Positions 18,088-26,496 of a DNA stretch of 64,000 bases are shown here, in pieces. Under the pieces are notes generated by a model, which saw only the letters and a program-made list of their open reading frames with translations, searched no databases and was not told where the DNA came from. The DNA comes from Devosia yakushimensis (GTDB taxonomy: Bacteria > Pseudomonadota > Alphaproteobacteria > Rhizobiales > Devosiaceae): contig NZ_BSNG01000004.1 of assembly GCF_030159855.1 (NCBI RefSeq), positions 62,001 to 126,000 on the forward strand. Direction: 5' to 3'. Both the position numbers and the translations under genes were made by a program. Positions within the stretch are counted from its first letter, which is position 1. The number at the start of each line of letters is the position of its first letter.

Positions 18088-18797
18088 ATCGCGAGATCGT
18101 GCTCGATACCGAAACCACAGGCCTGTCGCCCGCCGATGGCGACCGGCTGGTGGAAATCGGTGGCGTCGAGCTGATCAATCACATCCCGTCCGGCCGGCAC
18201 TACCACGTCTATATCAATCCCCAGCGGTCCATGCCGGAAGAGGCTTTCCGCGTGCATGGCCTGTCGGAGGAATTCCTGTCCGACAAGCCGCTTTTTTCCG
18301 CCGTGGCCGACGAGTTCCGCGACTTTCTGGGCGATGCCAAGCTTATCATCCACAATGCCGCGTTCGACATGGGCTTCCTCAATGCCGAGCTCAAGAAAAC
18401 CGGCCGGCCGGTCCTTGGCAATGAGGTGATCGATACCGTAGCGCTGGCGCGCGCCAAGCATCCCGGCTCGCGCGTCAGCCTCGACGCGCTCTGCAAGCTC
18501 TACGGCATCGACAATTCGCGCCGCACCCTGCATGGCGCCCTGCTCGACAGCGAGATCCTGGCCGAGGTCTATCTCGAACTGATCGGGGGCAAGCAGGTCA
18601 GCCTGGCGCTGATCGCGGAAAACCGTATATCGGGCGCCGATGCCATTGCCGCCCGCGTCGCGGTGGCGCCGCGCCCCGTGCCCCTGGTGCGCCAGATCAG
18701 TGAAGCCGAATTGGCAGCGCATGCGGCCCTGGTGGCCAAGCTCGGCCCCGATTCGGTCTGGGCGCAATATGAGAGCGAAGTGGCGGCCGCCGAATAA
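18084..18797 (+). CDS. dnaQ: DNA polymerase III epsilon subunit
   Basis: DnaQ (237 residues) is the 3'-5' proofreading exonuclease of the replicative polymerase. All DEDDh motifs are present: Exo I LDTETTGLSP near residue 6, Exo II HNAAFDMGFLN near 92, and Exo III HGALLDSEILAEVYLEL near 150. The C-terminal extension after about residue 175 is the presumed alpha-binding region. It is the last gene of maf-aroE-coaE-dnaQ and is followed directly by a strong terminator. Confidence 0.96.
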   Translation: MNREIVLDTETTGLSPADGDRLVEIGGVELINHIPSGRHYHVYINPQRSMPEEAFRVHGLSEEFLSDKPLFSAVADEFRDFLGDAKLIIHNAAFDMGFLNAELKKTGRPVLGNEVIDTVALARAKHPGSRVSLDALCKLYGIDNSRRTLHGALLDSEILAEVYLELIGGKQVSLALIAENRISGADAIAARVAVAPRPVPLVRQISEAELAAHAALVAKLGPDSVWAQYESEVAAAE

Positions 18798-18828
18798 AAA
18801 ACCCCGGATGGACCATCCGGGGTTTTTT
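18796..18828. terminator. Bidirectional Rho-independent terminator, dnaQ/secB
   Basis: CCCCGGATG and CATCCGGGG form a 9-bp stem with a 3-base loop, with an A run on the left and a T run (seven) on the right. This fits termination of both dnaQ (plus) and secB (minus). Confidence 0.9.
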
Positions 18829-18854
18829 TCATCGCAGAGCCAAAATGGCCAAAA

Positions 18855-19376
18855 TTAGTTGGGCTTGTCGGTCTCGGCGCTGGCGGCGGTCAAGGGCGCT
18901 GCGCCCTGCTTGGCGGCGAGCTGGGCCAGATTCTGCCGATAGATGGCGGCAAAATCCACCGGTTCCATCATCAGCGGCGGGAAACCGCCCTGCTGGGTGA
19001 CGCTGGCCAGCACCTGGCGGGCAAACGGGAAGATCAGGCGCGGGCATTCGATCATCAGCAATTGGCTGAGCTGGGCCTCGGGCACATTGCGCAGGCGGAA
19101 CACCCCGCCATAGACCAGTTCCACATTGAACAGGATCGTGGTTTCGCGATTGGCCTTGGCATTGAGGGTCAGCTCGACCGCATAGACGTCATCGGCCTGC
19201 TTCTTGACGCCCACCGAGATTGAAACGTTGAAGGCCGGATTGCCGCCGCCGGCCATGATCGAGCCGGGCGCGCCGGGATTTTCGAAGGAAAGATCGCGGA
19301 TATACTGCCCCACCAGATTCATGGAGGGCAAATTGCTGGGCTGGGGAGCTGCGGCGCCCTGGTTCTCGTCAGCCAT
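18855..19376 (-). CDS. secB: Protein-export chaperone SecB
   Basis: SecB (173 residues) is a cytoplasmic tetramer that keeps preproteins unfolded and delivers them to SecA. The family patterns GQYIRDLSFENP, VELTLNAKA and YGGVFRL are present, together with LLMIECPRLIFPFARQVLASVTQQGGFPPLMMEPVDF. The C-terminal tail is alanine-rich and acidic. It is convergent with dnaQ across the terminator and upstream of nothing on its strand, so it is probably monocistronic. Confidence 0.95.
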   Translation of the reverse strand: MADENQGAAAPQPSNLPSMNLVGQYIRDLSFENPGAPGSIMAGGGNPAFNVSISVGVKKQADDVYAVELTLNAKANRETTILFNVELVYGGVFRLRNVPEAQLSQLLMIECPRLIFPFARQVLASVTQQGGFPPLMMEPVDFAAIYRQNLAQLAAKQGAAPLTAASAETDKPN

Positions 19377-19458
19377 TCTCTAGTCCTTTGCGGCAATAGC
19401 ACTGCCCGGCTGGCTAGCATCTTTGGCCCGGTGCCACAAGCGCGGCGCCCGGTCCGGC

Positions 19459-19920
19459 TTATTTGGGGCGATAGTCTTCCTCGTCGAGGTCAATTGTGTC
19501 GGCCCCGGCAATGCGGCCATCCTGGTCCCGGGGCTGGGTCCGATAGCTGGTGACATCGACCACGCTGACCCGGCTCGACAACGCGCCATAAATCCAGCTG
19601 CGCACCGGTGGCAGCAGGAGCGCCAGGGCGGCGATATCGGTCAGAAAGCCGGGCAGGATCAGCAGCAGGGCAGCAAGGCCGATCATCATCGTATCGGCAA
19701 TGGTGCGTCCGGGCAGGCGGCCGGAACTGATATTGCCGCGCATCTGATTGAGGACGTTCATGCCCTGCAACCGTAGCAGAAGCCCGCCAGCGATCGCGGC
19801 AATGACGACCAGCGCCAGCGTGGGCAAAAGCCCGATGGTCTGGCCCACCTTGATAAAAAGGGCGATCTCCACGATCGGCAGGACCAACAGGCCAAGGGCG
19901 AAAAAGCGGGCCAAGGGCAT
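19459..19920 (-). CDS. fxsA: FxsA-family membrane protein
   Basis: This 153-residue protein has an N-terminal membrane block of about three helices (residues 3-100). The FxsA pattern is a hydrophobic start with LPIVEIALFIKVGQ, then TLALVVIAAIAGGLLLRLQG, and later GLAALLLILPGFLTDIAALALLLPPVR. A charged cytoplasmic tail follows with DLDEEDYRPK at the end. In E. coli, FxsA counters F-plasmid exclusion of phage T7; its role elsewhere is unknown. It shares a divergent promoter region with the Tim44-domain gene, and the secB-fxsA-Tim44 neighbourhood is common in Rhizobiales. Confidence 0.88.
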   Translation of the reverse strand: MPLARFFALGLLVLPIVEIALFIKVGQTIGLLPTLALVVIAAIAGGLLLRLQGMNVLNQMRGNISSGRLPGRTIADTMMIGLAALLLILPGFLTDIAALALLLPPVRSWIYGALSSRVSVVDVTSYRTQPRDQDGRIAGADTIDLDEEDYRPK

Positions 19921-20000
19921 CCATCCTTCCACTAAATCCACGCCGCAGCGCGGCAAATTGCAACTCGCCCCATCGTGAACTGGTTTTGAGGTGAGGCTTT

Positions 20001-20014
20001 GCCTATATATAGGC
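20001..20014. promoter_or_regulatory. Perfect 14-bp palindrome in fxsA/Tim44 promoter gap
   Basis: GCCTATATATAGGC is a perfect palindrome containing TATATA. It could be a -10 region or a regulator site for either divergent gene. No family-specific operator is recognised. Confidence 0.35.
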
Positions 20015-20082
20015 CGATATCCGCGCTCAGCGAGCGTCACCCGCGTCGAATTTACGATGCGTCTTACGCAAGGTACCTATTG

Positions 20083-20799
20083 ATGGACGAATTCTTCGAC
20101 CTGCCGACCCTCATCGTCATCGCCGTGGCGGTGTTCGTCCTGTTCAGGCTTCGCTCGGTTTTGGGCACAAGAACCGGAACGGAGCGACCCCCGCTCGAGC
20201 GGCGCAAACCTGCCGAAGCCCAGGCCAGCGAGGATACGGTGGTGCCCATGCGTCCCCGCCCCGCCACGGCCGCCCCCGATCTTGACGAGGAGCGCCGCGC
20301 CCGCAAGGTCGAAGCCGAAATCGAGCAATTCTCCCATGGCGATGCCGGCCTGGCCAATGGCTTACGCCAGGTGGTCGAGGCCGACCCGACCTTCTCGCCC
20401 AAATCTTTCCTCGATGGCGCCAAGCAAGCCTATGAAATGGTGGTCACCGCCTTTGCTTCGGGCGATCGCACCATGCTCCGGAACCTTCTCGAAAAAGATG
20501 TGTTCGACGGCTTCCAGCGCGTCATCGCAGACCGCGAAGCGGCCGGGCATAGTGTGGATTTCACCTTTGTGGGCCTGCCCAAGGTGGAAATCTCCGAGGC
20601 TGAATACGACAGGAAGAACATCCTCCTCACGGTCCGTTTCCACGCCGAAGTCGTTTCGGCCACCCGTGACAAGGATGGCAATCTGGTCGAAGGCAATGCC
20701 GATCAGGTGCAGACCGTCGCCGATGAATGGACTTTTGCGCGCAATCCAAAATCGCGCGATCCCAATTGGAAAGTCACCTCCACCAGCCAGCTAGATTGA
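20083..20799 (+). CDS. Tim44/TimA-domain membrane-anchored protein
   Basis: The protein has 238 residues. Residues about 6-24 form a single N-terminal membrane helix, followed by a proline- and charge-rich linker. A Tim44-like domain occupies about residues 80-235, with SFLDGAKQAYEMVVTAFASGD and YDRKNILLTVRFHAEVVSATRD. Such bacterial proteins are thought to be distant relatives of the mitochondrial import-motor protein Tim44; their role in bacteria is not settled. The ATG at 20083 has AAGGT about 8 bases upstream. The Smr gene follows after 24 bp. Confidence 0.85.
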   Translation: MDEFFDLPTLIVIAVAVFVLFRLRSVLGTRTGTERPPLERRKPAEAQASEDTVVPMRPRPATAAPDLDEERRARKVEAEIEQFSHGDAGLANGLRQVVEADPTFSPKSFLDGAKQAYEMVVTAFASGDRTMLRNLLEKDVFDGFQRVIADREAAGHSVDFTFVGLPKVEISEAEYDRKNILLTVRFHAEVVSATRDKDGNLVEGNADQVQTVADEWTFARNPKSRDPNWKVTSTSQLD

Positions 20800-20823
20800 T
20801 CCTTTGTCCGGCAGGCGTCTTGC

Positions 20824-21408
20824 ATGTCCAAGCGTGATCCCAAGCGCCTGCCGCACGATTTTCATCTGTGGACGGCCGTTGCCGCGACGGTCGATCCGCT
20901 GCGCCGCAAGGGCCTGCTGAAAATGGCGGCCGGCCCTTTGCCCCTGCCCCTTGCCGATCCCGCGCCCGATCTGCCCAAGCCGCCGCCCACGCGAAAGCCG
21001 CCCCGCAAGGCTTTCCTGCCGCCCTATCAGGCGCCTCCGGGCAATACGCCCCTGCCCGACAAGGTGGTGGAGCCTTCGGTGCGCAAGAAGGTGGTGCGCG
21101 GCCGGATCGAGATCGACGGCACGATCGATCTGCATGGCATGACGCAAAACGAAGCGCGCGGCGCGCTGCATCGTTTCATCCAGGCGCGATTCGCCCGCGG
21201 CGACCGCACCGTTCTGGTCATCACCGGTAAGGGTCTCAAGACGGACAATGACTACATTGCAGCCATGAGCGAGCGCGGTGTGCTGCGCACCATGCTGCCG
21301 GTCTGGCTCAACGAGGCAAGCCTGGCGCCGCTGGTCTCGGGCTGGAGCGTGGCGGCGCGCGGCCATGGTGGCGAGGGGGCGTGGTATGTGCGCCTGCGCC
21401 GCTCATGA
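20824..21408 (+). CDS. Smr-domain protein (possible DNA or RNA nickase)
   Basis: This 194-residue protein ends with an Smr domain (about residues 90-190), which occurs alone or at the end of MutS2 and often nicks DNA or RNA. The signatures IDLHGMTQNEARGALHRFI and VLVITGKGLK are present, followed by GGEGAWYVRLRR at the end. The N-terminal half is proline-rich and probably disordered. The start ATG lies 24 bp after the Tim44-domain gene. The next gene starts inside its stop codon (ATGA). Confidence 0.85.
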   Translation: MSKRDPKRLPHDFHLWTAVAATVDPLRRKGLLKMAAGPLPLPLADPAPDLPKPPPTRKPPRKAFLPPYQAPPGNTPLPDKVVEPSVRKKVVRGRIEIDGTIDLHGMTQNEARGALHRFIQARFARGDRTVLVITGKGLKTDNDYIAAMSERGVLRTMLPVWLNEASLAPLVSGWSVAARGHGGEGAWYVRLRRS

Positions 21409-21770
21409 CCCCGCTGGGCGCAAAAATCCGGGCGCTACGCGAGGAACGCGGCATCTCGCTCAAGGATATGGCGGCGGCGCTCAATGTCTCGAGCGCCTAT
21501 CTCTCGGCGCTCGAACATGGCAGACGCGGCAAGCCCACCGGCTTTTTGCTGCACCGCATGATCACGTTTTTCAACGTCATCTGGGATGAGGCCGAAGAAC
21601 TGCAGCGCCTGGCCGAGTTGAGTGACCCCAAGATCACCATCGATACTGGCGGGCTCGTGCCCGAGGCGACCGAGCTGACCAATCGGCTGGCCAAGGATAT
21701 CGGCAAGCTCGATCCCGAAGATCTGCGGTTTTTGACCAATGAGGTCATGCGGCGGTCAGGGAAGAAATAA
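21405..21770 (+). CDS. Small XRE-family helix-turn-helix regulator
   Basis: The protein is 121 residues. An XRE helix-turn-helix covers about residues 5-65: IRALREERGISLKDMAAAL then SSAYLSALEHGRRG. The rest, ending LDPEDLRFLTNEVMRRSGKK, is helical. The ATG overlaps the Smr stop by four bases, so they are translationally coupled. A role in regulating the upstream genes is possible but not shown. A weak GGTGGC/GCCACC hairpin follows the stop, without a T run. Confidence 0.8.
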   Translation: MTPLGAKIRALREERGISLKDMAAALNVSSAYLSALEHGRRGKPTGFLLHRMITFFNVIWDEAEELQRLAELSDPKITIDTGGLVPEATELTNRLAKDIGKLDPEDLRFLTNEVMRRSGKK

Positions 21771-21801
21771 GAGGTGGCACCATCGCGCCACCCCCCATCG
21801 C

Positions 21802-23112
21802 CTACAGTACGAACTTGCTCAGATCCGTATCCGCCGCCAGCACGCCGACTTTCTCTGCGACAAAGGCAGCGTCGATCTTGATGACCTGGCCCTGCTTGTC
21901 CGGCGCGTCGAAGGAAATATCCTCGACCAGCCGTTCCATCACGGTCTGCAGCCGGCGGGCGCCGATATTTTCGACCGAATTGTTGACCCGCACGGCCGCG
22001 TCGGCAATCGCCTCGATGGCATCCTGCGTGAAGTCGAGCGTTACCCCTTCGGTGCCCATCAGCGCCACATATTGCTTGATGAGGCTGGCATCGGTGCTGG
22101 AGAGGATCTGGATGAAATCCTCGCGCGTCAGCGCCTTGAGCTCGACCCGGATCGGCAGGCGCCCCTGCAATTCGGGCAAGAGGTCGCTGGGCTTGCTGAC
22201 ATGGAAGGCGCCCGAGGCGATGAACAGGATATGGTCGGTGCTGACCGGGCCATATTTTGTGGAAACGGTCGTGCCCTCGATCAGTGGCAACAGATCGCGC
22301 TGCACGCCTTCGCGCGACGGACCACCGGTCACCCCGCCTTCGCGGGCGGCGACCTTGTCGATCTCGTCGATGAAGACGATGCCGTGGTTTTCCACGAGCT
22401 CAATGGCTTCGCTCTTGAGCTGGTCCTGGTCGAGCAGCTTGTCGGCCTCTTCGGCGATAAGCGGCTCATAGGCATCCTTGACCTTGATCTTGCGCTTGAC
22501 CCCGCGCCCGCCCATGGCCTGCTTGAACATGTCGGAAAGATTGATCATGCCGATGCCGCCATTGGGCATGCCGGGAATTTCAAACCCTCCGGTATTGGCC
22601 GCCGGCATCATCTCGATCTCGATTTCGCTGTCATCGAGTTCGTTATTGCGCAGCTTCTTGCGGAAGGAATCCCGGGTCGAAGGGGCAGCCGAATGGCCGA
22701 CCAGCGCATCGAGCACGCGGTTTTCCGCATTCTGATGCGCCTGGGCCTGCACATCGGCGCGGCGCTTGTCCCTGAGGACTGCAATGCCGGCTTCGACGAG
22801 GTCGCGGATGATCTGCTCCACATCGCGGCCGACATAGCCCACTTCGGTGAATTTAGTGGCTTCAACCTTGATGAAGGGGGCTTGCGCAAGGCGCGCCAGG
22901 CGGCGTGAAATCTCGGTCTTGCCGACGCCGGTCGGCCCGATCATCAAAATATTCTTGGGGCTGACCTCGCGGCGCAGTTCAGCCGGCAGCTGCTGGCGGC
23001 GCCAGCGATTGCGCAGGGCCACGGCCACGGCGCGCTTGGCGTCCTTCTGGCCCACGATGTTGCGGTCGAGCTCGGAAACGATCTCGCGCGGGGAAAAATT
23101 GGTCTCACTCAC
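21802..23112 (-). CDS. hslU: HslU ATPase subunit of the HslUV protease
   Basis: HslU (436 residues) is the AAA+ unfoldase that feeds the HslV protease. The Walker A motif is MIGPTGVGKTEISRRLA near residue 57, and Walker B is VFIDEIDKVA near residue 250. The sensor and family pattern TVSTKYGPVSTDHILFIASGAFH and the C-terminal NVGARRL-like stretch NIGARRLQTVMERL are present. The GTG start overlaps the acetyltransferase stop by four bases (GTGA). The three genes hslV-GNAT-hslU therefore form one tightly coupled unit. Confidence 0.95.
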   Translation of the reverse strand: MSETNFSPREIVSELDRNIVGQKDAKRAVAVALRNRWRRQQLPAELRREVSPKNILMIGPTGVGKTEISRRLARLAQAPFIKVEATKFTEVGYVGRDVEQIIRDLVEAGIAVLRDKRRADVQAQAHQNAENRVLDALVGHSAAPSTRDSFRKKLRNNELDDSEIEIEMMPAANTGGFEIPGMPNGGIGMINLSDMFKQAMGGRGVKRKIKVKDAYEPLIAEEADKLLDQDQLKSEAIELVENHGIVFIDEIDKVAAREGGVTGGPSREGVQRDLLPLIEGTTVSTKYGPVSTDHILFIASGAFHVSKPSDLLPELQGRLPIRVELKALTREDFIQILSSTDASLIKQYVALMGTEGVTLDFTQDAIEAIADAAVRVNNSVENIGARRLQTVMERLVEDISFDAPDKQGQVIKIDAAFVAEKVGVLAADTDLSKFVL

Positions 23113-23644
23113 TTTTTGTCACTTTCCGTGGTGCCTTGCTGTTGGGCCGGTTCCCGGTCCAGGAAGCGCACCATCATGTGTTCGTCGACATAGCGACCGT
23201 TCACGAATTGGAAGCGGGGATCGGTGCCATAGATGGTGAACCCCGCCTTTTGATAGAGCCGGAGGGCCGGCTCGTTATGGGTGGCGACGGCCAGGTGCAA
23301 TTGCTTGACCGTCGATTTTGCGTGAGTCACGACTGCTTCGAGCAAGGCCCTGGAGCAGCCGCTGCCGCGCATGTCCGGCTTGACGTAAACCTGCAGCAGC
23401 CAGCCGCGATGGGCTTCCCGCCCGGCGCCCTGGTCGAAGGCCATGATGCCTACGAGGCTCCCATCCGGCGTCACCGCTCCGAAAAAGCTCAGCTTTTCCA
23501 GGAGGCTTTCCAGGTCCTCGACCGAGCGCAGCAGAAATTGCTCGGCCGTGCTGGCAAAGGCCTCGGGATGATTGGTCAGCGCTTCGAGCCTTATGGCCCG
23601 ATAGGCGGGGACATCGTCCCGGGTAAGACGCCGGACGGAATAGC

Positions 23645-23648
<4 letters not shown>
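23109..23648 (-). CDS. GNAT-family N-acetyltransferase inserted between hslV and hslU
   Basis: The protein is 179 residues and has the GNAT fold. The acetyl-CoA loop is VYVKPDMRGSGCSRALLEAV near residue 96, and the C-terminal NEPALRLYQKAGFTIYG motif is also typical. Its substrate cannot be predicted. It begins at GTG 23648, overlapping the hslV stop by four bases, and ends overlapping the hslU start by four bases. Coupling to both protease subunits is unusual, because in most bacteria hslV and hslU are adjacent. Confidence 0.88.
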
Positions 23649-24205
<557 letters not shown>

Positions 24206-24309
24206 AGGGAGGGTACTCCAGAACTGTTGAGTGATATTTAGGTGACATGGCCGGGAATGCAATGCGTGCCAATACCCCGCACGGCGCTGGCGCCTGCGGT
24301 TACACGGTA

Positions 24310-24363
24310 ACGGGCGGCCTTTGACTCGGCCAGTGTAGACTAGGGGAGCCAAAGGCCGCCCGT
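24310..24363. repeat. Perfect 14-bp inverted repeat near hslV
   Basis: ACGGGCGGCCTTTG at 24310-24323 and CAAAGGCCGCCCGT at 24350-24363 are exact inverse complements separated by 26 bases. Neither arm is followed by a T run, so it is not a normal terminator. Confidence 0.7.
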
Positions 24364-24576
24364 CACGATCCGCTTTTGCGCAAGGTCCGGTTCAGGCGGT
24401 ACCATTCTTGCAGGTCCGGCTGCCGAGTTTCCAACCCCACTGGAAAGGCGCCCCTCTCCCACGGTCATTCCGCCCGGCCCTGCGTCGGGACCGGTGACTG
24501 GCGGAACGGGGGCATAGTCGCATGCGGTTTGGGGGCGGGGATAAGTTTTTGGGGCGGGGTTGGTTGTGGCATCGGA

Positions 24577-24692
24577 GTACCCCCTCCTAGCCTCCCCCTG
24601 ATAGGGGGAGGGATCTCTCCACTCTTAGGACTGGCTCGTCACAACCACCAGACAGTCCCTCCCCCTATCAGGGGGAGGCTAGGAGGGGGTAC
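24577..24692. repeat. Inverted-repeat element, copy 1
   Basis: Two 37-bp arms (24577-24613 and 24656-24692) are inverse complements, apparently exact, separated by 42 bp. Each arm contains a smaller near-palindrome, CCTCCCCCT-GAT-AGGGGGAGG. A second copy is at 31243-31358. Confidence 0.85.
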
Positions 24693-24766
24693 CCCGATCC
24701 CGCAACGCAATCTTTATGCGTTCAGTCGCATATGTTAGAGAGCCGCCATACCCGGAGACACCGCCG

Positions 24767-25354
24767 ATGCGCACCGCAAAGATTGCCCGCAAGACCAACG
24801 AGACCGAGATATCAGTCTCGATCAATCTCGATGGCACCGGCGCGCATAACATGGCGACCGGCATCGGCTTTTTCGATCACATGCTCGACCAGCTTTCCCG
24901 CCACTCGCTGATCGACATGGATGTCTCCTGCAACGGCGACCTGCATATCGACTTCCACCACACGGCCGAGGATGTCGGGATCGCGCTGGGCGAAGCCATT
25001 CGCCAGGCGCTGGGCGACAAGAAGGGCATTCGCCGCTACGCTTCCTGCGACCTGCCCATGGACGGTACGCTGACCCGCGCGGCGCTCGATGTCTCGGGCC
25101 GCCCGTTCCTGGTGTTCCGGGCCGAATTTTCCCGCGACAAGGTGGGCGAGATGGATACCGAACTCTTCCGCGAGTTCTTCCAGGCCTTCGCCATGAATGC
25201 CGGCATTACGCTGCATATCGAGAACTTCTACACCGACAATAACCACCATCTGGCCGAGTCCATGTTCAAGGCCGTGGCCCGCGCCCTGCGCGATGCGGTT
25301 GAGATCGATCCCCGCGCCGCCGACCGCGTGCCGAGCACCAAGGGCGTGCTGTAG
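24767..25354 (+). CDS. hisB: Imidazoleglycerol-phosphate dehydratase
   Basis: HisB (195 residues) removes water from imidazole glycerol phosphate in histidine synthesis; this is the single-domain form without a phosphatase. The metal-binding histidines lie in the characteristic patterns GFFDHMLDQL, DLHIDFHHTAEDVGIALG and NAGITLHIENFYTDNNHHLAESMFKAVARAL. The ATG at 24767 starts MRTAKIARKT; an upstream frame of 17 codons is unlikely to be used. It is first in the hisB-DUF2628-hisH-hisA-hisF-hisE-coaA array. Confidence 0.96.
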   Translation: MRTAKIARKTNETEISVSINLDGTGAHNMATGIGFFDHMLDQLSRHSLIDMDVSCNGDLHIDFHHTAEDVGIALGEAIRQALGDKKGIRRYASCDLPMDGTLTRAALDVSGRPFLVFRAEFSRDKVGEMDTELFREFFQAFAMNAGITLHIENFYTDNNHHLAESMFKAVARALRDAVEIDPRAADRVPSTKGVL

Positions 25355-25398
25355 GCTTTTGTTTTCCGGCCTTTTGCACTAAATCCACCCCAACCACG

Positions 25399-25466
25399 GT
25401 GTCACCCCGGCGAAAGCCGGGGCCCATCCTGAGATCTCAGGATGGATTCCGGCCTGCGCCGGAATG
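25399..25466. repeat. Triple-hairpin intergenic repeat inside the his array
   Basis: Three perfect hairpins are joined in a row: CCCCGGC-GAAA-GCCGGGG (25405-25422), the 20-bp palindrome at 25425-25444, and ATTCCGGC-CTGC-GCCGGAAT (25446-25465). The outer ends carry TGTCA and TGACA. It lies between hisB and the next gene. The last hairpin resembles a repeat common in alphaproteobacteria. Confidence 0.75.
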
Positions 25467-25489
25467 ACATCGAGTTTTTGGAGCGTTCA

Positions 25490-25846
25490 GTGACCCTCTT
25501 TGCCATTTTCGATTCCCCTGCCCGCAAGTCTCTTGCCCCGGTCGCGATTCCGGAGAAATTCTCCTGGTTTGCCGCGATCCTGCCGCCGGTTTTCGCGCTG
25601 GTGCATGGGCTCTGGTTCGAACTGATCGGCTTTGTCGTGGCGCTGGTGGGCTTGAGTTTTGCTGCGCCCTGGCTGGGCCCGGACGCCACCATCTGGCTCT
25701 ATATTCTTTTCGCTGGTGGCATCGGCTTCGCGGCCCCCGGCCTGCGCCGGCATAATCTTGCCGCCCGTGGCTGGCGCCATCGCGGCGACCGGGTGGCGGG
25801 CGATGCGGATCTGGCGCGGCTGGGCGCGCTGGAGAGCCGCTCATGA
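25490..25846 (+). CDS. DUF2628-type small membrane protein in the his array
   Basis: The protein has 118 residues with three hydrophobic stretches, at about 25-50, 52-67 and 70-85. It matches what I recall of DUF2628 proteins, which sit between hisB and hisH in Rhizobiales. Its function is unknown. The GTG at 25490 has TTGGAG six bases upstream. The last four bases overlap the hisH start, so translation is coupled. Histidine-pathway role or a chance position cannot be separated. Confidence 0.72.
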   Translation: MTLFAIFDSPARKSLAPVAIPEKFSWFAAILPPVFALVHGLWFELIGFVVALVGLSFAAPWLGPDATIWLYILFAGGIGFAAPGLRRHNLAARGWRHRGDRVAGDADLARLGALESRS

Positions 25847-26496
25847 GTCTCGTCACCATTATCGATTACGGCGCGGGCAATCTGCACTCGGCCGCCAAGG
25901 CGTTTGAGCGCATGGCCGCAACGCTCGATTCCCGCCCGGTGATTGAGGTCACCTCCGACCCCGACCGCGTGCGTCGGGCCGATCGGATCATGCTGCCCGG
26001 CGTCGGCGCCTTTGCCGAATGCAAGGCGGGGCTCGATGCCGTTGATGGCATGGTCGAGGTTTTGCAGGAGCGGGTGATTGCCGGCGGCGTGCCCTTTCTC
26101 GGCGTCTGCGTCGGCATGCAATTGCTGGCCAGTGAAGGCCGCGAGAAAGTCGTCACGCCCGGCCTTGGCTGGATTGCCGGCGCGGTCGAAAAACTTGACC
26201 CCTCCGATCCCGCGCTGAAAATTCCGCATATGGGCTGGAACACGATTGAGGTCCTGCGCCCCCATGCGCTGCTTGCCGGCATTCCCACCGGGCCCGATGG
26301 GCTGCATGCCTATTTCGTGCACTCCTATCATCTGGTGACAGATGCGCCCGACACGCTTGTTGCCACCGCCGATTACGGCGGGCCGGTTACCGCCTGCGTC
26401 GGCCGCGACAATATCTTCGGCACCCAGTTCCACCCGGAAAAAAGCCAGGCGCTGGGCCTCAAACTGATCGAGAATTTTTTGCGGTGGGCGCCATGA
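25843..26496 (+). CDS. hisH: Imidazole glycerol phosphate synthase subunit HisH
   Basis: HisH (217 residues) is the glutaminase half of the HisHF enzyme that supplies ammonia for imidazole ring closure. The triad is visible: cysteine in LGVCVGMQLLA, and histidine and glutamate in GTQFHPEKSQ near the end. The family-specific oxyanion-loop residues in VLPGVGAF, here MLPGVGAF, are present. The stop overlaps the start of hisA (ATGA). It forms a coupled set with hisA, hisF and hisE. Confidence 0.96.
   Translation: MSLVTIIDYGAGNLHSAAKAFERMAATLDSRPVIEVTSDPDRVRRADRIMLPGVGAFAECKAGLDAVDGMVEVLQERVIAGGVPFLGVCVGMQLLASEGREKVVTPGLGWIAGAVEKLDPSDPALKIPHMGWNTIEVLRPHALLAGIPTGPDGLHAYFVHSYHLVTDAPDTLVATADYGGPVTACVGRDNIFGTQFHPEKSQALGLKLIENFLRWAP

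Larger units (their letters stand above)
24206..24766. other. Gene-free 561-bp stretch, hslV-hisB
   Basis: No coding gene is convincing here. It holds the divergent promoter regions of hslV and hisB, one perfect 14-bp inverted repeat with a 26-bp loop (24310-24363), and a long inverted-repeat element (24577-24692). A possible GC-rich remnant repeat lies at about 24440-24520. There is no recognisable RNA gene. Confidence 0.6.

Noticed and set aside
21774..21794. A terminator after the XRE gene (GGTGGC/GCCACC)
   Set aside because: The stem is short and has no T run on either strand.
24206..24300. A heat-shock promoter upstream of hslV
   Set aside because: The best candidate (TTGCAT and CCTAAATAT) is too weak a match to list as a feature.
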